Position numbers and translations under genes: made by a program
Notes under the pieces: model-generated
What the model was told of the DNA's origin: nothing
The model's database searches: none
The model's input: the letters and a program-made list of their open reading frames with translations, nothing else
Shown: one piece after another, positions 36,645 through 49,504 of the stretch
Layout: the number at the start of each line of letters is the position of its first letter
Position numbering within the stretch: the first letter of the stretch is position 1
NCBI RefSeq assembly: GCF_029910215.1
Contig: NZ_CP110395.1
Location: forward strand, 3,906,001 to 3,970,000
Reading direction: 5' to 3'
Source of the DNA: Paraburkholderia sp. D15
Lineage (GTDB): Bacteria; Pseudomonadota; Gammaproteobacteria; Burkholderiales; Burkholderiaceae
DNA: 64,000 nt

Positions 36645-37586
36645 ATGCAGGCTACTTCCTCACTCGTGTCCGACACCTCTTCCAGCTGGCTTGCGGACTT
36701 GTTGCCCGGGCACTTCGCCAGCGACTTCGCCCTTGCGTTCGGCAGCCTGCCGGGCAGCGTGCAATTCGTTTTCGCGATCGTGTTCGGCCTCGTGATCGGC
36801 AGCTTCCTCAACGTGGTCGTGCATCGCGTGCCGATCATGCTCGAGCGGGCCTGGCAGGAGGAAGTGCGCGAAGCGACCGGCGCGCCGCCGGAAGACGACG
36901 CCCTGCCCGCGCGCTACAACCTGTGGGTGCCGCGCAGCGCCTGTCCGCATTGCGGCCACACGCTCAGCGCGTGGGAAAACCTGCCCGTGTTGAGCTATCT
37001 GCTGCTGCGCGGACGCTGCTCGGCATGCAAGGCTCGCGTGAGCCCGCGTTATCCGCTGATCGAGATCGCCAGCGCGGTCTGCGCGGCGGGCGCGCTGGCC
37101 GTGTACGGCCCGAGCGGCACGGCGCTCGCCGCCTTCGGCCTGTGCGCCGCGTTGCTGGCCATGAGCGCGATCGACATCGATACGCACCTGCTGCCGGACT
37201 CCATGACATTGCCGCTACTGTGGGCCGGTCTGATCGTCAATTTCGACGGCATGTTCGCGAGCCTGCATGACGCGGTGCTGGGCGCGATCTTCGGCTACCT
37301 CGTGTTGTGGGTGGTTCACTGGCTGTTCAAACTGGTGCGCGGCGTGGAAGGCATGGGGTATGGCGACTTCAAACTGCTGGCCGCGCTCGGCGCCTGGTTC
37401 GGCTGGGCCGCGCTGCCGCAGATCGTGCTGATCGCCGCGGTGAGCGGCGCGGTCGTGGGTCTCGCCGCGACGTGGCTCGGTCGCATGCGTTTTCAGGAGC
37501 CGTTGCCGTTCGGGCCATTTCTCGCGGCGGGCGGTGCGATTACGCTGTTCGTCGGTACGCCGCTTTATCTTGCGCTGGGAGGCTGA
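36645..37586 (+). CDS. pilD: Prepilin peptidase / N-methyltransferase
   Basis: A 313-residue inner-membrane aspartic protease that cleaves and methylates type IV prepilins and pseudopilins. The cytoplasmic zinc loop has two CxxC pairs (CPHC and CSAC) near residues 103-130. Catalytic Asp motifs are present: AIDIDTHLLPD and GYGDFKLL. About eight membrane segments. The N-terminus is longer than usual by some 20 residues; ATG 36645 is the only clear start before homology. coaE starts 3 bases after its stop. Confidence 0.95.
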   Translation: MQATSSLVSDTSSSWLADLLPGHFASDFALAFGSLPGSVQFVFAIVFGLVIGSFLNVVVHRVPIMLERAWQEEVREATGAPPEDDALPARYNLWVPRSACPHCGHTLSAWENLPVLSYLLLRGRCSACKARVSPRYPLIEIASAVCAAGALAVYGPSGTALAAFGLCAALLAMSAIDIDTHLLPDSMTLPLLWAGLIVNFDGMFASLHDAVLGAIFGYLVLWVVHWLFKLVRGVEGMGYGDFKLLAALGAWFGWAALPQIVLIAAVSGAVVGLAATWLGRMRFQEPLPFGPFLAAGGAITLFVGTPLYLALGG

Positions 37587-37589
37587 CAC

Positions 37590-38249
37590 ATGTTCGTCGT
37601 GGGACTGACCGGCGGTATCGGTAGCGGCAAGTCGACGGTGGCCGATCTGTTCGCCGCCCATGGCGTACCGCTCGTCGACACCGACCTGATCGCGCATCGC
37701 ATCACCGCGCCGCACGGTATCGCGATGCCATCGATTGCGGCCGAGTTCGGGCCGTCGTTCGTCGCGGCCGACGGCTCGCTCGACCGTGCGCGAATGCGTG
37801 CCCTCGTCTTCAGCGACGAAACCGCGCGCAAGCGTCTTGAAGGCATCACGCATCCGTTGATCCGCGCGGAGACCGAACGTGAACAACGCGAAGCGCGCGG
37901 CCCGTATGTGATCGTGGTGGTTCCGCTGCTGGTCGAATCGGGCACCTGGAAAACCCGTGTGAACCGCGTGCTGGCCGTGGATTGCAGCGTCGAGACGCAG
38001 ATCGCGCGCGTGATGCGGCGCAATGGTTTCAGCCGCGAGCAGGTCGAGGCCATCATCGCGCGTCAGGCCACGCGCGAAGCGCGCCTCGCCGCGGCGGACG
38101 AAGTCATCGACAACGACGGCGCGTCGCTCGACAGTCTGCAAAAGCAGGTCGACGCTCAACATCGCGCGTATCTCGCACTTGCCGCGGATGCAGGCGCCGC
38201 TGCGACCCCCACGGCGAATGACCCATTGCCTCATCACCCTGACACATAG
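37590..38249 (+). CDS. coaE: Dephospho-CoA kinase
   Basis: A 219-residue kinase for the last step of coenzyme A synthesis. Walker [10 protein letters not shown] lies at residues 8-16, 'VDTDLIAH' binds substrate, and '[13 protein letters not shown]' and 'VVPLLVESG' are family motifs. Normal length plus a short Ala/Pro tail. Downstream of pilD, the usual betaproteobacterial pairing. Confidence 0.97.
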   Translation: MFVVGLTGGIGSGKSTVADLFAAHGVPLVDTDLIAHRITAPHGIAMPSIAAEFGPSFVAADGSLDRARMRALVFSDETARKRLEGITHPLIRAETEREQREARGPYVIVVVPLLVESGTWKTRVNRVLAVDCSVETQIARVMRRNGFSREQVEAIIARQATREARLAAADEVIDNDGASLDSLQKQVDAQHRAYLALAADAGAAATPTANDPLPHHPDT

Positions 38250-38327
38250 CCCAGCAAGCCGAAGCTCGCGGAAAACGGCCTGAAACACGCGAAAAAAGTT
38301 GCGCAAGCCGTCAGGAAAAGTGCGAGA

Positions 38328-39154
<827 letters not shown>

Positions 39155-39156
39155 TC

Positions 39157-39185
39157 GGCCCCGTGCAGCATCATCGGGGCCTTTC
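39157..39185 (+). terminator. Probable terminator after zapD
   Basis: GGCCCCG and CGGGGCC form a 7-base GC stem with an 11-base loop followed by TTT, just after the zapD stop. Its right arm overlaps a second inverted repeat (GGGCCTTTCC 39177-39186 with GGAAAGGCCC 39203-39212). Confidence 0.5.
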
Positions 39186-39270
39186 CCGCAAAGCGCGATA
39201 ACGGAAAGGCCCGAGCAAGTCCCGACACCCATCTGAAACGAAAGGGGCACGCCTGCGAAGCTGCAAAGCT

Positions 39271-39298
39271 TTGAAGTGGCGAAAAATGCCCCTATATT
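39271..39298 (+). promoter_or_regulatory. Probable yacG promoter
   Basis: TTGAAG, a 16-base spacer and TATATT match sigma-70 at nine of twelve bases. The predicted start near 39305 lies upstream of the ATG at 39335 and argues against a TTG start at 39305. Confidence 0.5.
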
Positions 39299-39334
39299 CG
39301 TTTCTTGTTCCGTTTGCGATTGATTCCCGACCGT

Positions 39335-39532
39335 ATGCCAACCACCGTCAAATGCCCCACTTGCGGCAAGGACGTCCGCTGGACCCCAGAAAGCCGCTTC
39401 CGCCCGTTCTGCTCGGAGCGTTGCAAGCAGATCGATCTCGGCGCATGGGCCGCCGAGAAATACAAAATCGGCGGCACCGACCAGGAAGCCGCATCGGACG
39501 AAACGCCCGGCGGGGAACATAACCCGCACTAA
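39335..39532 (+). CDS. yacG: DNA gyrase inhibitor YacG
   Basis: A 65-residue zinc protein. The four ligands are in CPTCGKD and CSERC, and '[26 protein letters not shown]' carries the family pattern. YacG binds GyrB and blocks DNA binding in E. coli. ATG 39335 is chosen because homology begins at [11 protein letters not shown]. Confidence 0.95.
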   Translation: MPTTVKCPTCGKDVRWTPESRFRPFCSERCKQIDLGAWAAEKYKIGGTDQEAASDETPGGEHNPH

Positions 39533-39580
39533 GGGCGACGGGCATTGCACCGCCGCACCAAAGTCGAACTCTGGATGTAG

Positions 39581-39616
39581 CAAGGGCGCTGTGAAAACAC
39601 AGCGCCCTTGTTTTTT
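39581..39616 (+). terminator. Terminator after yacG
   Basis: CAAGGGCGCTGTG and CACAGCGCCCTTG form a 13-base perfect stem with a 4-base loop followed by six T. Confidence 0.9.
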
Positions 39617-39639
39617 ACGGCAAGCGGAAAACCTGGCGA

Positions 39640-40062
39640 TTATTTCCGCTCGGCCGCCAGCCACTCCAGCACCGGAATCGTCGCCGGCAGCAACGGCTCG
39701 ACATCGGCGGGCAGCGTTTGCCAGACAAAAGCCTGACCTTCGCGGCCGTGCGGATCGCCGGACCACTGCGTCACCTTGCAGAAGAAAAGCCGCACATAAG
39801 CATGCGGATAGTCATGCTCCAGCGTCTGCCAGCGGTGGCAGGCCTGCACGTCGATACCCAACTCCTCGTGCAGTTCGCGCGCGAGCGCAGCCTCGACCGA
39901 TTCGCCCGCTTCGAGCTTACCGCCCGGGAACTCCCAATAGCCCTCGTACGGTTTGCCCGCCGGACGCTGCGCGAGCAGATAGCGGCCGTCCGGCTGAACC
40001 AGCACGCCGACGGCGACTTCCGTCACCTTGCGGCCGGCGGCATTCGTCGCGGCGTCGCTCAT
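39640..40062 (-). CDS. MutT-like Nudix hydrolase
   Basis: A 140-residue Nudix protein. 'GYWEFPGGKLEAGESVEAAL' leads into 'ARELHEELGI', giving a complete Nudix box (GGKLEAGE...REL.EELG). It most resembles MutT, which removes 8-oxo-dGTP from the nucleotide pool, but substrate is not certain from sequence. The start overlaps the stop of the DUF815 gene (ATGA). The MutT-DUF815-argJ-secA neighbourhood is one I associate with Burkholderia. Confidence 0.9.
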   Translation of the reverse strand: MSDAATNAAGRKVTEVAVGVLVQPDGRYLLAQRPAGKPYEGYWEFPGGKLEAGESVEAALARELHEELGIDVQACHRWQTLEHDYPHAYVRLFFCKVTQWSGDPHGREGQAFVWQTLPADVEPLLPATIPVLEWLAAERK

Positions 40063-40928
40063 GCCGAGGTCTTCCGGCCGGACCAGTCGCGCGCGAACTG
40101 CCACGCCACGCGACCCGAACGCGAGCCGCGTTCGAGCGCCCACACCAGCGCATCGCCACGCGCCGCTTCGACTTCAGCGTCGTCGCAACCGAAATGCCGC
40201 AGCCAGTGGCCGATGATCGACAGGTAGTCGTCCTGCTTGAACGGATAGAAGCTGACCCACAGCCCGAAACGCTCGGACAGCGAGATCTTTTCCTCGACCA
40301 GTTCGCCGGGGTGAATTTCGCCGTCCGACGTGTGCTTGTACGTCTCGTTGTCGCTCATGTACTCGGGCAACAGATGGCGGCGATTCGACGTCGCGTAGAT
40401 CAGCACGTTGTCCGACTGCGCGGCGATCGAGCCGTCGAGCGCGACCTTCAGCGCCTTGTAGCCCGACTCGCCGTCCTCGAACGACAGATCGTCGCAGAAC
40501 ACCACGAAGCGCTCCGGCCGTTGCGCGATCAAATCGACGATGTCGCCGAGATCGTGCAGATCGTCCTTGTCGACTTCGATCAGACGCAGGCCGTCTTTCG
40601 CGTACGCGTTCAGGCAGGCCTTGATCAGCGACGACTTGCCGGTGCCGCGCGCGCCCGTCAGCAGCACGTTGTTGGCCGGCTGCTTGTGCACGAACTGACG
40701 CGTGTTCCGCTCGATCAGCCCTTTCTGACGATCGATGTTCTGCAGGTCGTCGAGCGTGATCGCCGAAATGGCCGGCACCGGTTGCAGATAGCCGCGCCCC
40801 TGGCGCTTGCGCCAGCGGAAGGCGACCGCGGCCGACCAGTCGATCTCCGGCGCGGCAGGCGGAAGCATCGCTTCCAGGCGGCCGAGCACGGCTTCGGCGC
40901 GGGTCAAAAACTGTTCGAGTTTGTCCAT
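40059..40928 (-). CDS. DUF815 family ATPase
   Basis: A 289-residue AAA-type ATPase of the DUF815 family. Walker A is GARGTGKSSL (about residues 90-99), Walker B is VVFCDDLSFE and sensor-1-like 'LIYATSNRRHLLPE' follows. The family is widespread but its role is not established. Translationally coupled to the MutT-like gene downstream; argJ ends 43 bases upstream of its start. Confidence 0.9.
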   Translation of the reverse strand: MDKLEQFLTRAEAVLGRLEAMLPPAAPEIDWSAAVAFRWRKRQGRGYLQPVPAISAITLDDLQNIDRQKGLIERNTRQFVHKQPANNVLLTGARGTGKSSLIKACLNAYAKDGLRLIEVDKDDLHDLGDIVDLIAQRPERFVVFCDDLSFEDGESGYKALKVALDGSIAAQSDNVLIYATSNRRHLLPEYMSDNETYKHTSDGEIHPGELVEEKISLSERFGLWVSFYPFKQDDYLSIIGHWLRHFGCDDAEVEAARGDALVWALERGSRSGRVAWQFARDWSGRKTSA

Positions 40929-40971
40929 GGCTGTGAATTGAGCGGCCGACGCGGCCGCGTGATGAACCCGG

Positions 40972-42213
40972 TTACGAGCGATAGTCGGCGTTGATGCTCA
41001 CGTAGTCGTGCGACAGATCGCAAGTCCAGATCGTGGCTTGCGCATCGCCGCGGCCGAGCACCACGCGAATGCCGATCTCGCTCTTTTTCATGACGCGCTG
41101 GCCGTCTTCTTCGCGGTAGGCCGGATTGCGGCCCCCAGCGGTCGCGACGAGCACGTCGTCCAGATACAGATCGATCTTGCCGACGTCGAGATCGTCCACG
41201 CCGGCATAACCGATGGCCGCCAGAATGCGGCCGAGGTTCGGATCCGATGCATAGAAGGCCGTCTTCACGAGCGGCGAATGGCCGATCGCGTACGCGATCT
41301 GGCGGCATTCGCCGGCGCTCGAACCGCCTTCCACGTGCACGGTCATGAATTTGGTCGCGCCTTCGCCGTCGCGCACGATCAGCTGCGCGAGCGTCTGGGC
41401 AACCTCGGTCACCGCGTCGCGCAGCGCTGCATAAGCGGGCGAGTCGGTGGAGGTGATCGCCGGCAGGCTCGATTTGCCCGACGCGATCAGGATGAACGAA
41501 TCGTTGGTCGAGGTATCGCCATCGATCGTGATGCAGTTGAACGAGCGGTCCGCCACGTGCTTGACCAGCGCGTCGAGCACCGGCTGCGCGACGGTGGCGT
41601 CGAACGCGAGGAAGCCCAGCATGGTCGCCATGTTCGGCTTGATCATGCCGGCGCCCTTGCTGATACCCGTCAGCGTCACCGTATGGCCGTCGATCTGGAC
41701 CTGGCGCGAGGTGGCCTTGGGCAGCGTGTCGGTCGTCATGATCGCCTGCGCGGCGTCGTACCAGTGAGCTTCCTTCCGATTGGCCAGCGCGGCCGGCAAA
41801 CCGGCCTTCAGACGATCGACCGGCAGCGGTTCCAGAATCACACCCGTCGAAAACGGCAGCACCTGTTCCGGCGCGATGTCCGCAAGACGCGCGAGCTCCG
41901 CGCAGGTTTCGCGCGCCGCGACCATGCCCGGTTCGCCGGTGCCCGCGTTCGCATTGCCGGTGTTGATCACCAGCGCGCGGATCGGCTTGCCACCGGCGCG
42001 CACGCGCTCCAGATTCTCACGGCAGACGGTGACGGGCGCCGCGCAGAAGCGGTTCTGCGTGAACACGCCGCCGACCGTGGCGCCTTCGCCGACGGAAATG
42101 ACCAGCACGTCCTTGCGGTTCGGCTTGCGGATATTCGCCTCCGCCCAGCCCAGCGAGACGCCGGCGACAGGATGGAGTTGAGCGGGATCGATCGAGGGGA
42201 AATTGACAGCCAT
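40972..42213 (-). CDS. argJ: Bifunctional ornithine acetyltransferase / N-acetylglutamate synthase
   Basis: A 413-residue ArgJ that recycles the acetyl group in arginine synthesis. It self-cleaves between Ala196 and Thr197 in the motif [10 protein letters not shown], and Thr197 is the nucleophile. 'GNANAGTG' near residue 88 and '[11 protein letters not shown]' after the cleavage site are conserved. The C-terminus ends in [10 protein letters not shown], as usual. Full length. Confidence 0.97.
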   Translation of the reverse strand: MAVNFPSIDPAQLHPVAGVSLGWAEANIRKPNRKDVLVISVGEGATVGGVFTQNRFCAAPVTVCRENLERVRAGGKPIRALVINTGNANAGTGEPGMVAARETCAELARLADIAPEQVLPFSTGVILEPLPVDRLKAGLPAALANRKEAHWYDAAQAIMTTDTLPKATSRQVQIDGHTVTLTGISKGAGMIKPNMATMLGFLAFDATVAQPVLDALVKHVADRSFNCITIDGDTSTNDSFILIASGKSSLPAITSTDSPAYAALRDAVTEVAQTLAQLIVRDGEGATKFMTVHVEGGSSAGECRQIAYAIGHSPLVKTAFYASDPNLGRILAAIGYAGVDDLDVGKIDLYLDDVLVATAGGRNPAYREEDGQRVMKKSEIGIRVVLGRGDAQATIWTCDLSHDYVSINADYRS

Positions 42214-42386
42214 GGTCGCGACCTGTCGAAGAAAATGCCGGCAGGCGCCGGCATCGGGGATAGCAAACTGATGCCTCGGACAGGGTGCCGAGCCACCGCG
42301 AAATCTACTGGAGCGCTACGACGCAGCGCTCGATGAAACCAATGAAGCACCACCTGGCGGAACGGCGAAGCTCCACGTAAAACGAC

Positions 42387-42410
42387 GCGGCGCGCCCGGG
42401 AGCGCGCCGC
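42387..42410 (-). terminator. GC-rich hairpin between secA and argJ
   Basis: GCGGCGCGC and GCGCGCCGC form a 9-base stem with a 6-base loop, 10 bases after the secA stop. In the direction of secA the downstream sequence is GTCGTTTT, a delayed weak T tract; on the plus strand it is TTTT. Termination is plausible but not certain. Confidence 0.5.
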
Positions 42411-42419
42411 TTTTCGGCA

Positions 42420-45221
<2,802 letters not shown>

Positions 45222-45337
45222 CGGATCGTTGTCTGCGTCGCGGCTTCGGCTGGTTCGCGCGTGCGGATTTCATGCACGTGCGCTCCGGGGTCGGAAGGGC
45301 CTCGGCGGCTTAGTCCAGGAGTGAATTCGAATCGGGC

Positions 45338-45346
45338 ATTTTAGCA
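45338..45346 (-). promoter_or_regulatory. Extended -10 element upstream of secA
   Basis: On the minus strand TGCTAAAAT is an extended -10 motif about 117 bases before the secA ATG. The -35 region is GC-rich and weak. Confidence 0.4.
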
Positions 45347-45459
45347 CGCGCCCCCGGCCGCGCCTGTGTCAGCAGAAAGACGGCGGCCGGGCTTTCCGAC
45401 GCCACGGCAACCGTCTTTGGCGGGTCGCATCGGACGGGTTCGCGCGCTTGCCCGCGCGG

Positions 45460-45465
45460 TACAAT
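45460..45465 (+). promoter_or_regulatory. Candidate -10 box of dciA
   Basis: TACAAT lies 48 bases before the dciA ATG; no good -35 is present at the right spacing. Confidence 0.35.
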
Positions 45466-45512
45466 CGCGGCGTGAACGCGCATGGGGTGCGAACACGCCG
45501 CTACCTTCAAAA

Positions 45513-45995
45513 ATGAGCCGTTCCCCGTCCTTTTCAAGATCGCCGCAGCAGTTCAAGGCACGACGCCCGCAGCCCGTCTCCGAGGTACTCGGTCGCACGG
45601 ATGCGTTCGCGGCCCTGCGCGCCGGCGTCGAGCAGATCACCGCGCTGGAGAAGGACTTGCGCGCGCTGTTGCCGGATTATCTGGCGACCAGCGTCGAGCC
45701 GGGTTTCATCAAGGAGGGCGTGCTGGCGCTGTTTGCCGCGCATAACGCGCTCGCGGCGCGTCTGCGGCATCTGGAGCCGCGCCTGCTGTCGGACTTGCAG
45801 CAGCGCGGCTGGCACGTCAACGCGTTGCGGATTCGCGTGCGGCCGCAGGCGGTCAAGCCGCCGCCACCGGTCAAGCAGGCCCGCATGACACCGGCCGGCG
45901 CCGAGGCGCTGCAGACGCTGAGCGAGCAGTTGGCGCCGTCGCCGTTGCAGGAAGCGCTGGCCAGGATGGCGGCCCGGCATCGGCGGAATCGTTGA
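45513..45995 (+). CDS. dciA: DciA-family replication protein (DUF721)
   Basis: A 160-residue protein of the DUF721 family. In several bacteria lacking DnaC/DnaI, DciA loads or operates the replicative helicase DnaB. The KH-like domain covers the N-terminal two thirds ('LLPDYLATSVEPGFIKEGVLALFAAHNALAARL' region; I show only the flavour), ending 'WHVNALRIRVRPQ'. The C-terminus is basic and probably disordered. ATG 45513 fits the family; the frame is open upstream to 45366 across the candidate promoter. Divergent from secA. Confidence 0.85.
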   Translation: MSRSPSFSRSPQQFKARRPQPVSEVLGRTDAFAALRAGVEQITALEKDLRALLPDYLATSVEPGFIKEGVLALFAAHNALAARLRHLEPRLLSDLQQRGWHVNALRIRVRPQAVKPPPPVKQARMTPAGAEALQTLSEQLAPSPLQEALARMAARHRRNR

Positions 45996-46105
45996 AAGAG
46001 GGCTTCGCGCGCTGTTCTCGTAAGAGCGGTTGCGGCGGGCACTCGTATCGCCTCAGGAATTGAGTCGCTTACACACCCAATCGACTCAAATCGCGACGCG
46101 ATAAG

Positions 46106-46143
46106 AAAAGCCCCTGTCAGTCATAGACTGACAGGGGCTTTTT
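46106..46143. terminator. Bidirectional terminator between dciA and lpxC
   Basis: A 17-base stem (AAAAGCCCCTGTCAGTC / GACTGACAGGGGCTTTT) with a 3-base loop serves both converging genes. Confidence 0.93.
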
Positions 46144-46187
46144 CAAACCAGCGCCCGTTCTTCAACGAGCTTGACGACTCTCGCCTA

Positions 46188-47105
46188 TCAGGCGAACGCC
46201 GTCTGCGTTTCATACGCGAAGCCGCGCGGCGCCTTCTGCGTATCGTCGAACGTGACGATTTCGTACGCGTCTTCGTGCGCCAGCAACTCGCGCAGCAGCG
46301 CGTTGTTCAGGCCGTGACCCGACTTGTACGCCGTGTACGACGCCAGCAACGGATGACCGACCACATACAGGTCGCCGATCGCGTCGAGCATCTTGTGCTT
46401 CACGAACTCGTCGTCGTAGCGCAAACCGTCGTTATTCAGAATGCGGTACTCGTCCAGCACGATCGCGTTATCCATGCTGCCGCCGCGCGCCAGACCCAAT
46501 TCGCGCATCATTTCCACTTCATGCGCGAAACCGAACGTGCGCGCGCGGGCGATTTCCCGCACATACGACGTATTGGCGAAATCGACTTCCAGCATCTGAC
46601 CGGTCTTATCCACGGCCGGATGACGGAAATCGATCGTGAATTTGAGCTTGAAACCAAAGAACGGATCGAGACGCGCGAATTTATCGCCGTCGCGAATCTC
46701 AACCGGTTTGGTGAGCTTGATGAATTTCTTTGCCGCGTTCTGTTCTTCAATTCCCGCCGACTGAATCAGAAACACGAATGAGGCGGCACTGCCGTCCATG
46801 ATCGGAATTTCCTCGGCGGTGACGTCGACATAAAGATTGTCGATGCCAAGGCCGGCGCAGGCGGACATCAAATGTTCGATCGTCGAGACGCGCGCGCCGT
46901 CTTTCTGCAATACCGATGCGAGGCGCGTATCGCCAATCGACAAAGCCGATGCGGGAATCTCCACCGGCGTGGGCAAATCCACGCGCGAGAACACGATGCC
47001 CGTGTTCGCCGCGGCCGGGCGAAGCGTCAACTCGACCTTACGGCCGGAGTGAACGCCGATGCCGACGGTTTTGACGATCTGTTTAATAGTGCGCTGCTTC
47101 AACAT
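46188..47105 (-). CDS. lpxC: UDP-3-O-acyl-N-acetylglucosamine deacetylase
   Basis: A 305-residue zinc enzyme making the first committed step of lipid A synthesis. '[17 protein letters not shown]' carries the zinc His near residue 78, and '[14 protein letters not shown]' near 235 carries another His and the zinc Asp. The C-terminus keeps the GHGLNNALL region. Normal length; often found after ftsZ in Gram-negatives. Confidence 0.98.
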   Translation of the reverse strand: MLKQRTIKQIVKTVGIGVHSGRKVELTLRPAAANTGIVFSRVDLPTPVEIPASALSIGDTRLASVLQKDGARVSTIEHLMSACAGLGIDNLYVDVTAEEIPIMDGSAASFVFLIQSAGIEEQNAAKKFIKLTKPVEIRDGDKFARLDPFFGFKLKFTIDFRHPAVDKTGQMLEVDFANTSYVREIARARTFGFAHEVEMMRELGLARGGSMDNAIVLDEYRILNNDGLRYDDEFVKHKMLDAIGDLYVVGHPLLASYTAYKSGHGLNNALLRELLAHEDAYEIVTFDDTQKAPRGFAYETQTAFA

Positions 47106-47161
47106 GGTGGTCTTCTATTCGATTGAAAATCCCAATCGGGACTTTTTATTCCATAGCGCGG

Positions 47162-47167
47162 ATTATA
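47162..47167 (-). promoter_or_regulatory. -10 box of an lpxC promoter
   Basis: A perfect TATAAT on the minus strand, 57 bases before the lpxC ATG. AAGACG at 18-base spacing is a partial -35. Confidence 0.5.
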
Positions 47168-47255
47168 CTCCAATACCCTAAGGAGCGTCTTTGCACGGAA
47201 CGTATCAATCTGTTTCGCTGCATTACCCCTCATGCGCCAATCAGGAAAAGCGTGA

Positions 47256-47298
47256 CGGGCCGATGTCCGGAACGGAGGCGTTTCCGGTCATCGGCCCG
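47256..47298 (-). terminator. Long hairpin between peroxiredoxin gene and lpxC
   Basis: CGGGCCGATG, a mismatch and CCGGAA pair with TTCCGG, a mismatch and CATCGGCCCG. The left side is followed on the minus strand by TCACGCTTTTCC, so the T tract is imperfect. It lies about 97 bases after the peroxiredoxin stop and before the lpxC promoter, a place where the division-cluster transcript could end. Confidence 0.5.
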
Positions 47299-47394
47299 CG
47301 TAACGGCCTGTCACAAAAGCGTCTTCCAGACCGTTGCCCCGACGCCACGCGTACTGCGCGCATGGCTGGAAGCGAAGGCCGGGACGCCGCGTAA

Positions 47395-47898
47395 CTAGCT
47401 CAACGTCGCGAGAATACTCGCTGCATCGCTGACCTCGAATTTGCCGGCGGCTTCGACATTCAGCGTCTTGACCACGCCGTCGTCTACCACCATCGCGTAG
47501 CGCTGGGAACGGATTCCCATGCCGCGCGCCGACAGATCCTGCTCCAGACCAAGCGCCCGCGTGAAAGCCGCACTGCCGTCCGCCATCATGCGCACCTTGC
47601 CCGAGGCGTGCTGATCGCGTCCCCACGCGCCCATTACGAACGCGTCGTTGACGGACACGCACCAGATTTCGTCGATGCCGGCAGCGCGCAACTGCCCGGC
47701 GTGCTCGACATAGCCCGGCACGTGTTTGGCCGAGCAGGTCGGCGTGAACGCGCCCGGCAATCCGAAGATCACCACGCGCTTGCCCGCCGTCTGCTCGCGC
47801 ACGTCGAAGCTGTTAGGCCCGATCGTGCAGCCCGCCCGCTCGTCTTCGACAAACTCGAAGAGCGTCGCGTCGGGCAGCTTGTCACCTGTCTGAATCAT
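47395..47898 (-). CDS. Peroxiredoxin (Prx5 type)
   Basis: A 167-residue Prx5/PMP20-type thiol peroxidase. The peroxidatic Cys is residue 55 in GLPGAFTPTCSAKHVPGY, with the conserved Pro, Thr and Cys spacing. Cys24 and Cys80 (IWCVSVND) are the other cysteines and could help resolve the oxidised form. It lies between ftsZ and lpxC on the same strand, a placement I recall in Burkholderia. Confidence 0.92.
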   Translation of the reverse strand: MIQTGDKLPDATLFEFVEDERAGCTIGPNSFDVREQTAGKRVVIFGLPGAFTPTCSAKHVPGYVEHAGQLRAAGIDEIWCVSVNDAFVMGAWGRDQHASGKVRMMADGSAAFTRALGLEQDLSARGMGIRSQRYAMVVDDGVVKTLNVEAAGKFEVSDAASILATLS

Positions 47899-48156
47899 GC
47901 TCAGTCCTTTGCATCGATGCGAAGCACGCTCGCACGTCGTCGTGTCGCAGTGAAGTCAACCACGCGAGCTGGCCATACCCGCCAACCGCGCCGTGCGGCG
48001 ACAGTCGCCCCATCCGCTTCGCAAAACCGAAGAGGGCACTTGTCCTGACCGCGAATCCAACGATACGCGGCCTGTTCGCCGTTCACCCGCCACGCTCGTG
48101 CATTCGTCCGCCAGCGCTTCCGAAAGAAGCGCGGCAACGAAAGCCTGCCCGTGCGC

Positions 48157-49359
48157 TCAGTCCGCCTGCTTGCGCAGGAACGCCGGAATGTCGTACGTAT
48201 CGACGCCCTTTTCCTGCAGCGCCTGCACGTGCGAAGCCGCCGTGTCGCGCGAGGTACGCCACACTGCCGGCGTGTCCAGCGCGCCGTAGTCGGCGGTGCT
48301 CGCCTGCGCGGCAGCCGGTGCGTAGGCGGTGTGGTGCATGCCGCCGATCGGCTGGTTGTCGGTGCCGGTGCGCAGCAGCGTCATCGGTGCCGATTGCTGC
48401 TTCTTCGCCGCACGGCCCAGACCCGTCGCCACGACCGTCACGCGCAGCGCGTCGCCCATCGCGTCGTCGTACACCGCGCCGAAGATCACCGTCGCGTCTT
48501 CCGCGGCGTAGCTCTTGATCGTGTTCATCACTTCGCGCGTTTCCGACAGACGCAGCGAACGGCTCGACGTGATGTTCACCAGCACGCCACGCGCGCCCGA
48601 CAGATCCACGCCTTCCAGCAGCGGGCTCGCGACAGCCTGCTCGGCCGCCAGACGCGCGCGATCGACACCGGCGACCGTCGCCGTGCCCATCATCGCCTTG
48701 CCCTGCTCGCCCATCACCGTCTTCACGTCTTCGAAGTCGACGTTCACCAGACCGTCGACGTTGATGATTTCCGCGATACCGGCCACAGCGTTGTTCAGAA
48801 CGTCGTCGGCGCACTGGAAGCACTTGTCCATCTCGGCGTCATCGCCCATCACCTCGAACAGCTTGTCGTTCAGAACGACGATCAGCGAGTCGACGTGATC
48901 CTCCAGTTGCTGCGAACCGGCTTCCGCCACGCGCATGCGCTTGCCGCCTTCGAATTCGAACGGCTTGCTGACCACGCCGACGGTCAAGATACCCATTTCC
49001 TTCGCGATCTGCGCGACCACCGGCGCCGCGCCCGTGCCCGTGCCGCCGCCCATGCCGGCCGTGATGAAGACCATGTGCGCGCCGCGCAGTGCATCGGCGA
49101 TACGCTCACGGGCTTCTTCGGCTGCCGCGCGACCCATTTCCGGCTTGGCGCCGGCGCCCAGACCCGTGTTGCCGAGCTGGATCACCGCGGTCGCGCGCGA
49201 ACGCGAGAGCGCTTGCGCGTCCGTGTTCATCACGATGAAGTCGACGCCTTGCACGCCTTTGTTGATCATGTGCTGAACGGCATTGCCGCCAGCGCCACCT
49301 ACTCCGACCACCTTGATGATGGTGCCGTTCGTTTCGGTTTCCAGCATCTGGAATTCCAT
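48157..49359 (-). CDS. ftsZ: Cell division GTPase FtsZ
   Basis: A 400-residue tubulin homologue that forms the Z ring. 'KVVGVGGAGGNAV' and the tubulin signature GGGTGTGAAP (about residue 107) are intact, and the C-terminal peptide DIPAFLRKQAD binds FtsA and ZapD, both encoded in this window. GGAGG lies 6 bases before the ATG. Preceded by ftsA after a 145-base gap that could hold its own promoter. Confidence 0.98.
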   Translation of the reverse strand: MEFQMLETETNGTIIKVVGVGGAGGNAVQHMINKGVQGVDFIVMNTDAQALSRSRATAVIQLGNTGLGAGAKPEMGRAAAEEARERIADALRGAHMVFITAGMGGGTGTGAAPVVAQIAKEMGILTVGVVSKPFEFEGGKRMRVAEAGSQQLEDHVDSLIVVLNDKLFEVMGDDAEMDKCFQCADDVLNNAVAGIAEIINVDGLVNVDFEDVKTVMGEQGKAMMGTATVAGVDRARLAAEQAVASPLLEGVDLSGARGVLVNITSSRSLRLSETREVMNTIKSYAAEDATVIFGAVYDDAMGDALRVTVVATGLGRAAKKQQSAPMTLLRTGTDNQPIGGMHHTAYAPAAAQASTADYGALDTPAVWRTSRDTAASHVQALQEKGVDTYDIPAFLRKQAD

Positions 49360-49504
49360 GTTGCCTCCGTCAAGATAAAAAATTTACAGCCACTCGGCCG
49401 TTATTCGGCAGAAGATCGGGCAACCTTCTGTCGCGCGCCGGCCGCCGGCACCAGCGCGTATTGTCGAAACCCGAAAACCCGTTCGCTCGTTCGCGGCGAA
49501 TCCA

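Noticed and set aside
35230..36795. Continuation of the pilB-like frame to give an 887-residue protein
   Set aside because: After about 35230 the sequence is Arg/Pro-rich noise overlapping pilC; the true continuation is in another frame and ends at 35384.
47901..48137. 78-codon minus-strand frame between ftsZ and the peroxiredoxin gene
   Set aside because: Arg/Ala-rich with no family resemblance; the 258-base gap shows nothing else I can support.
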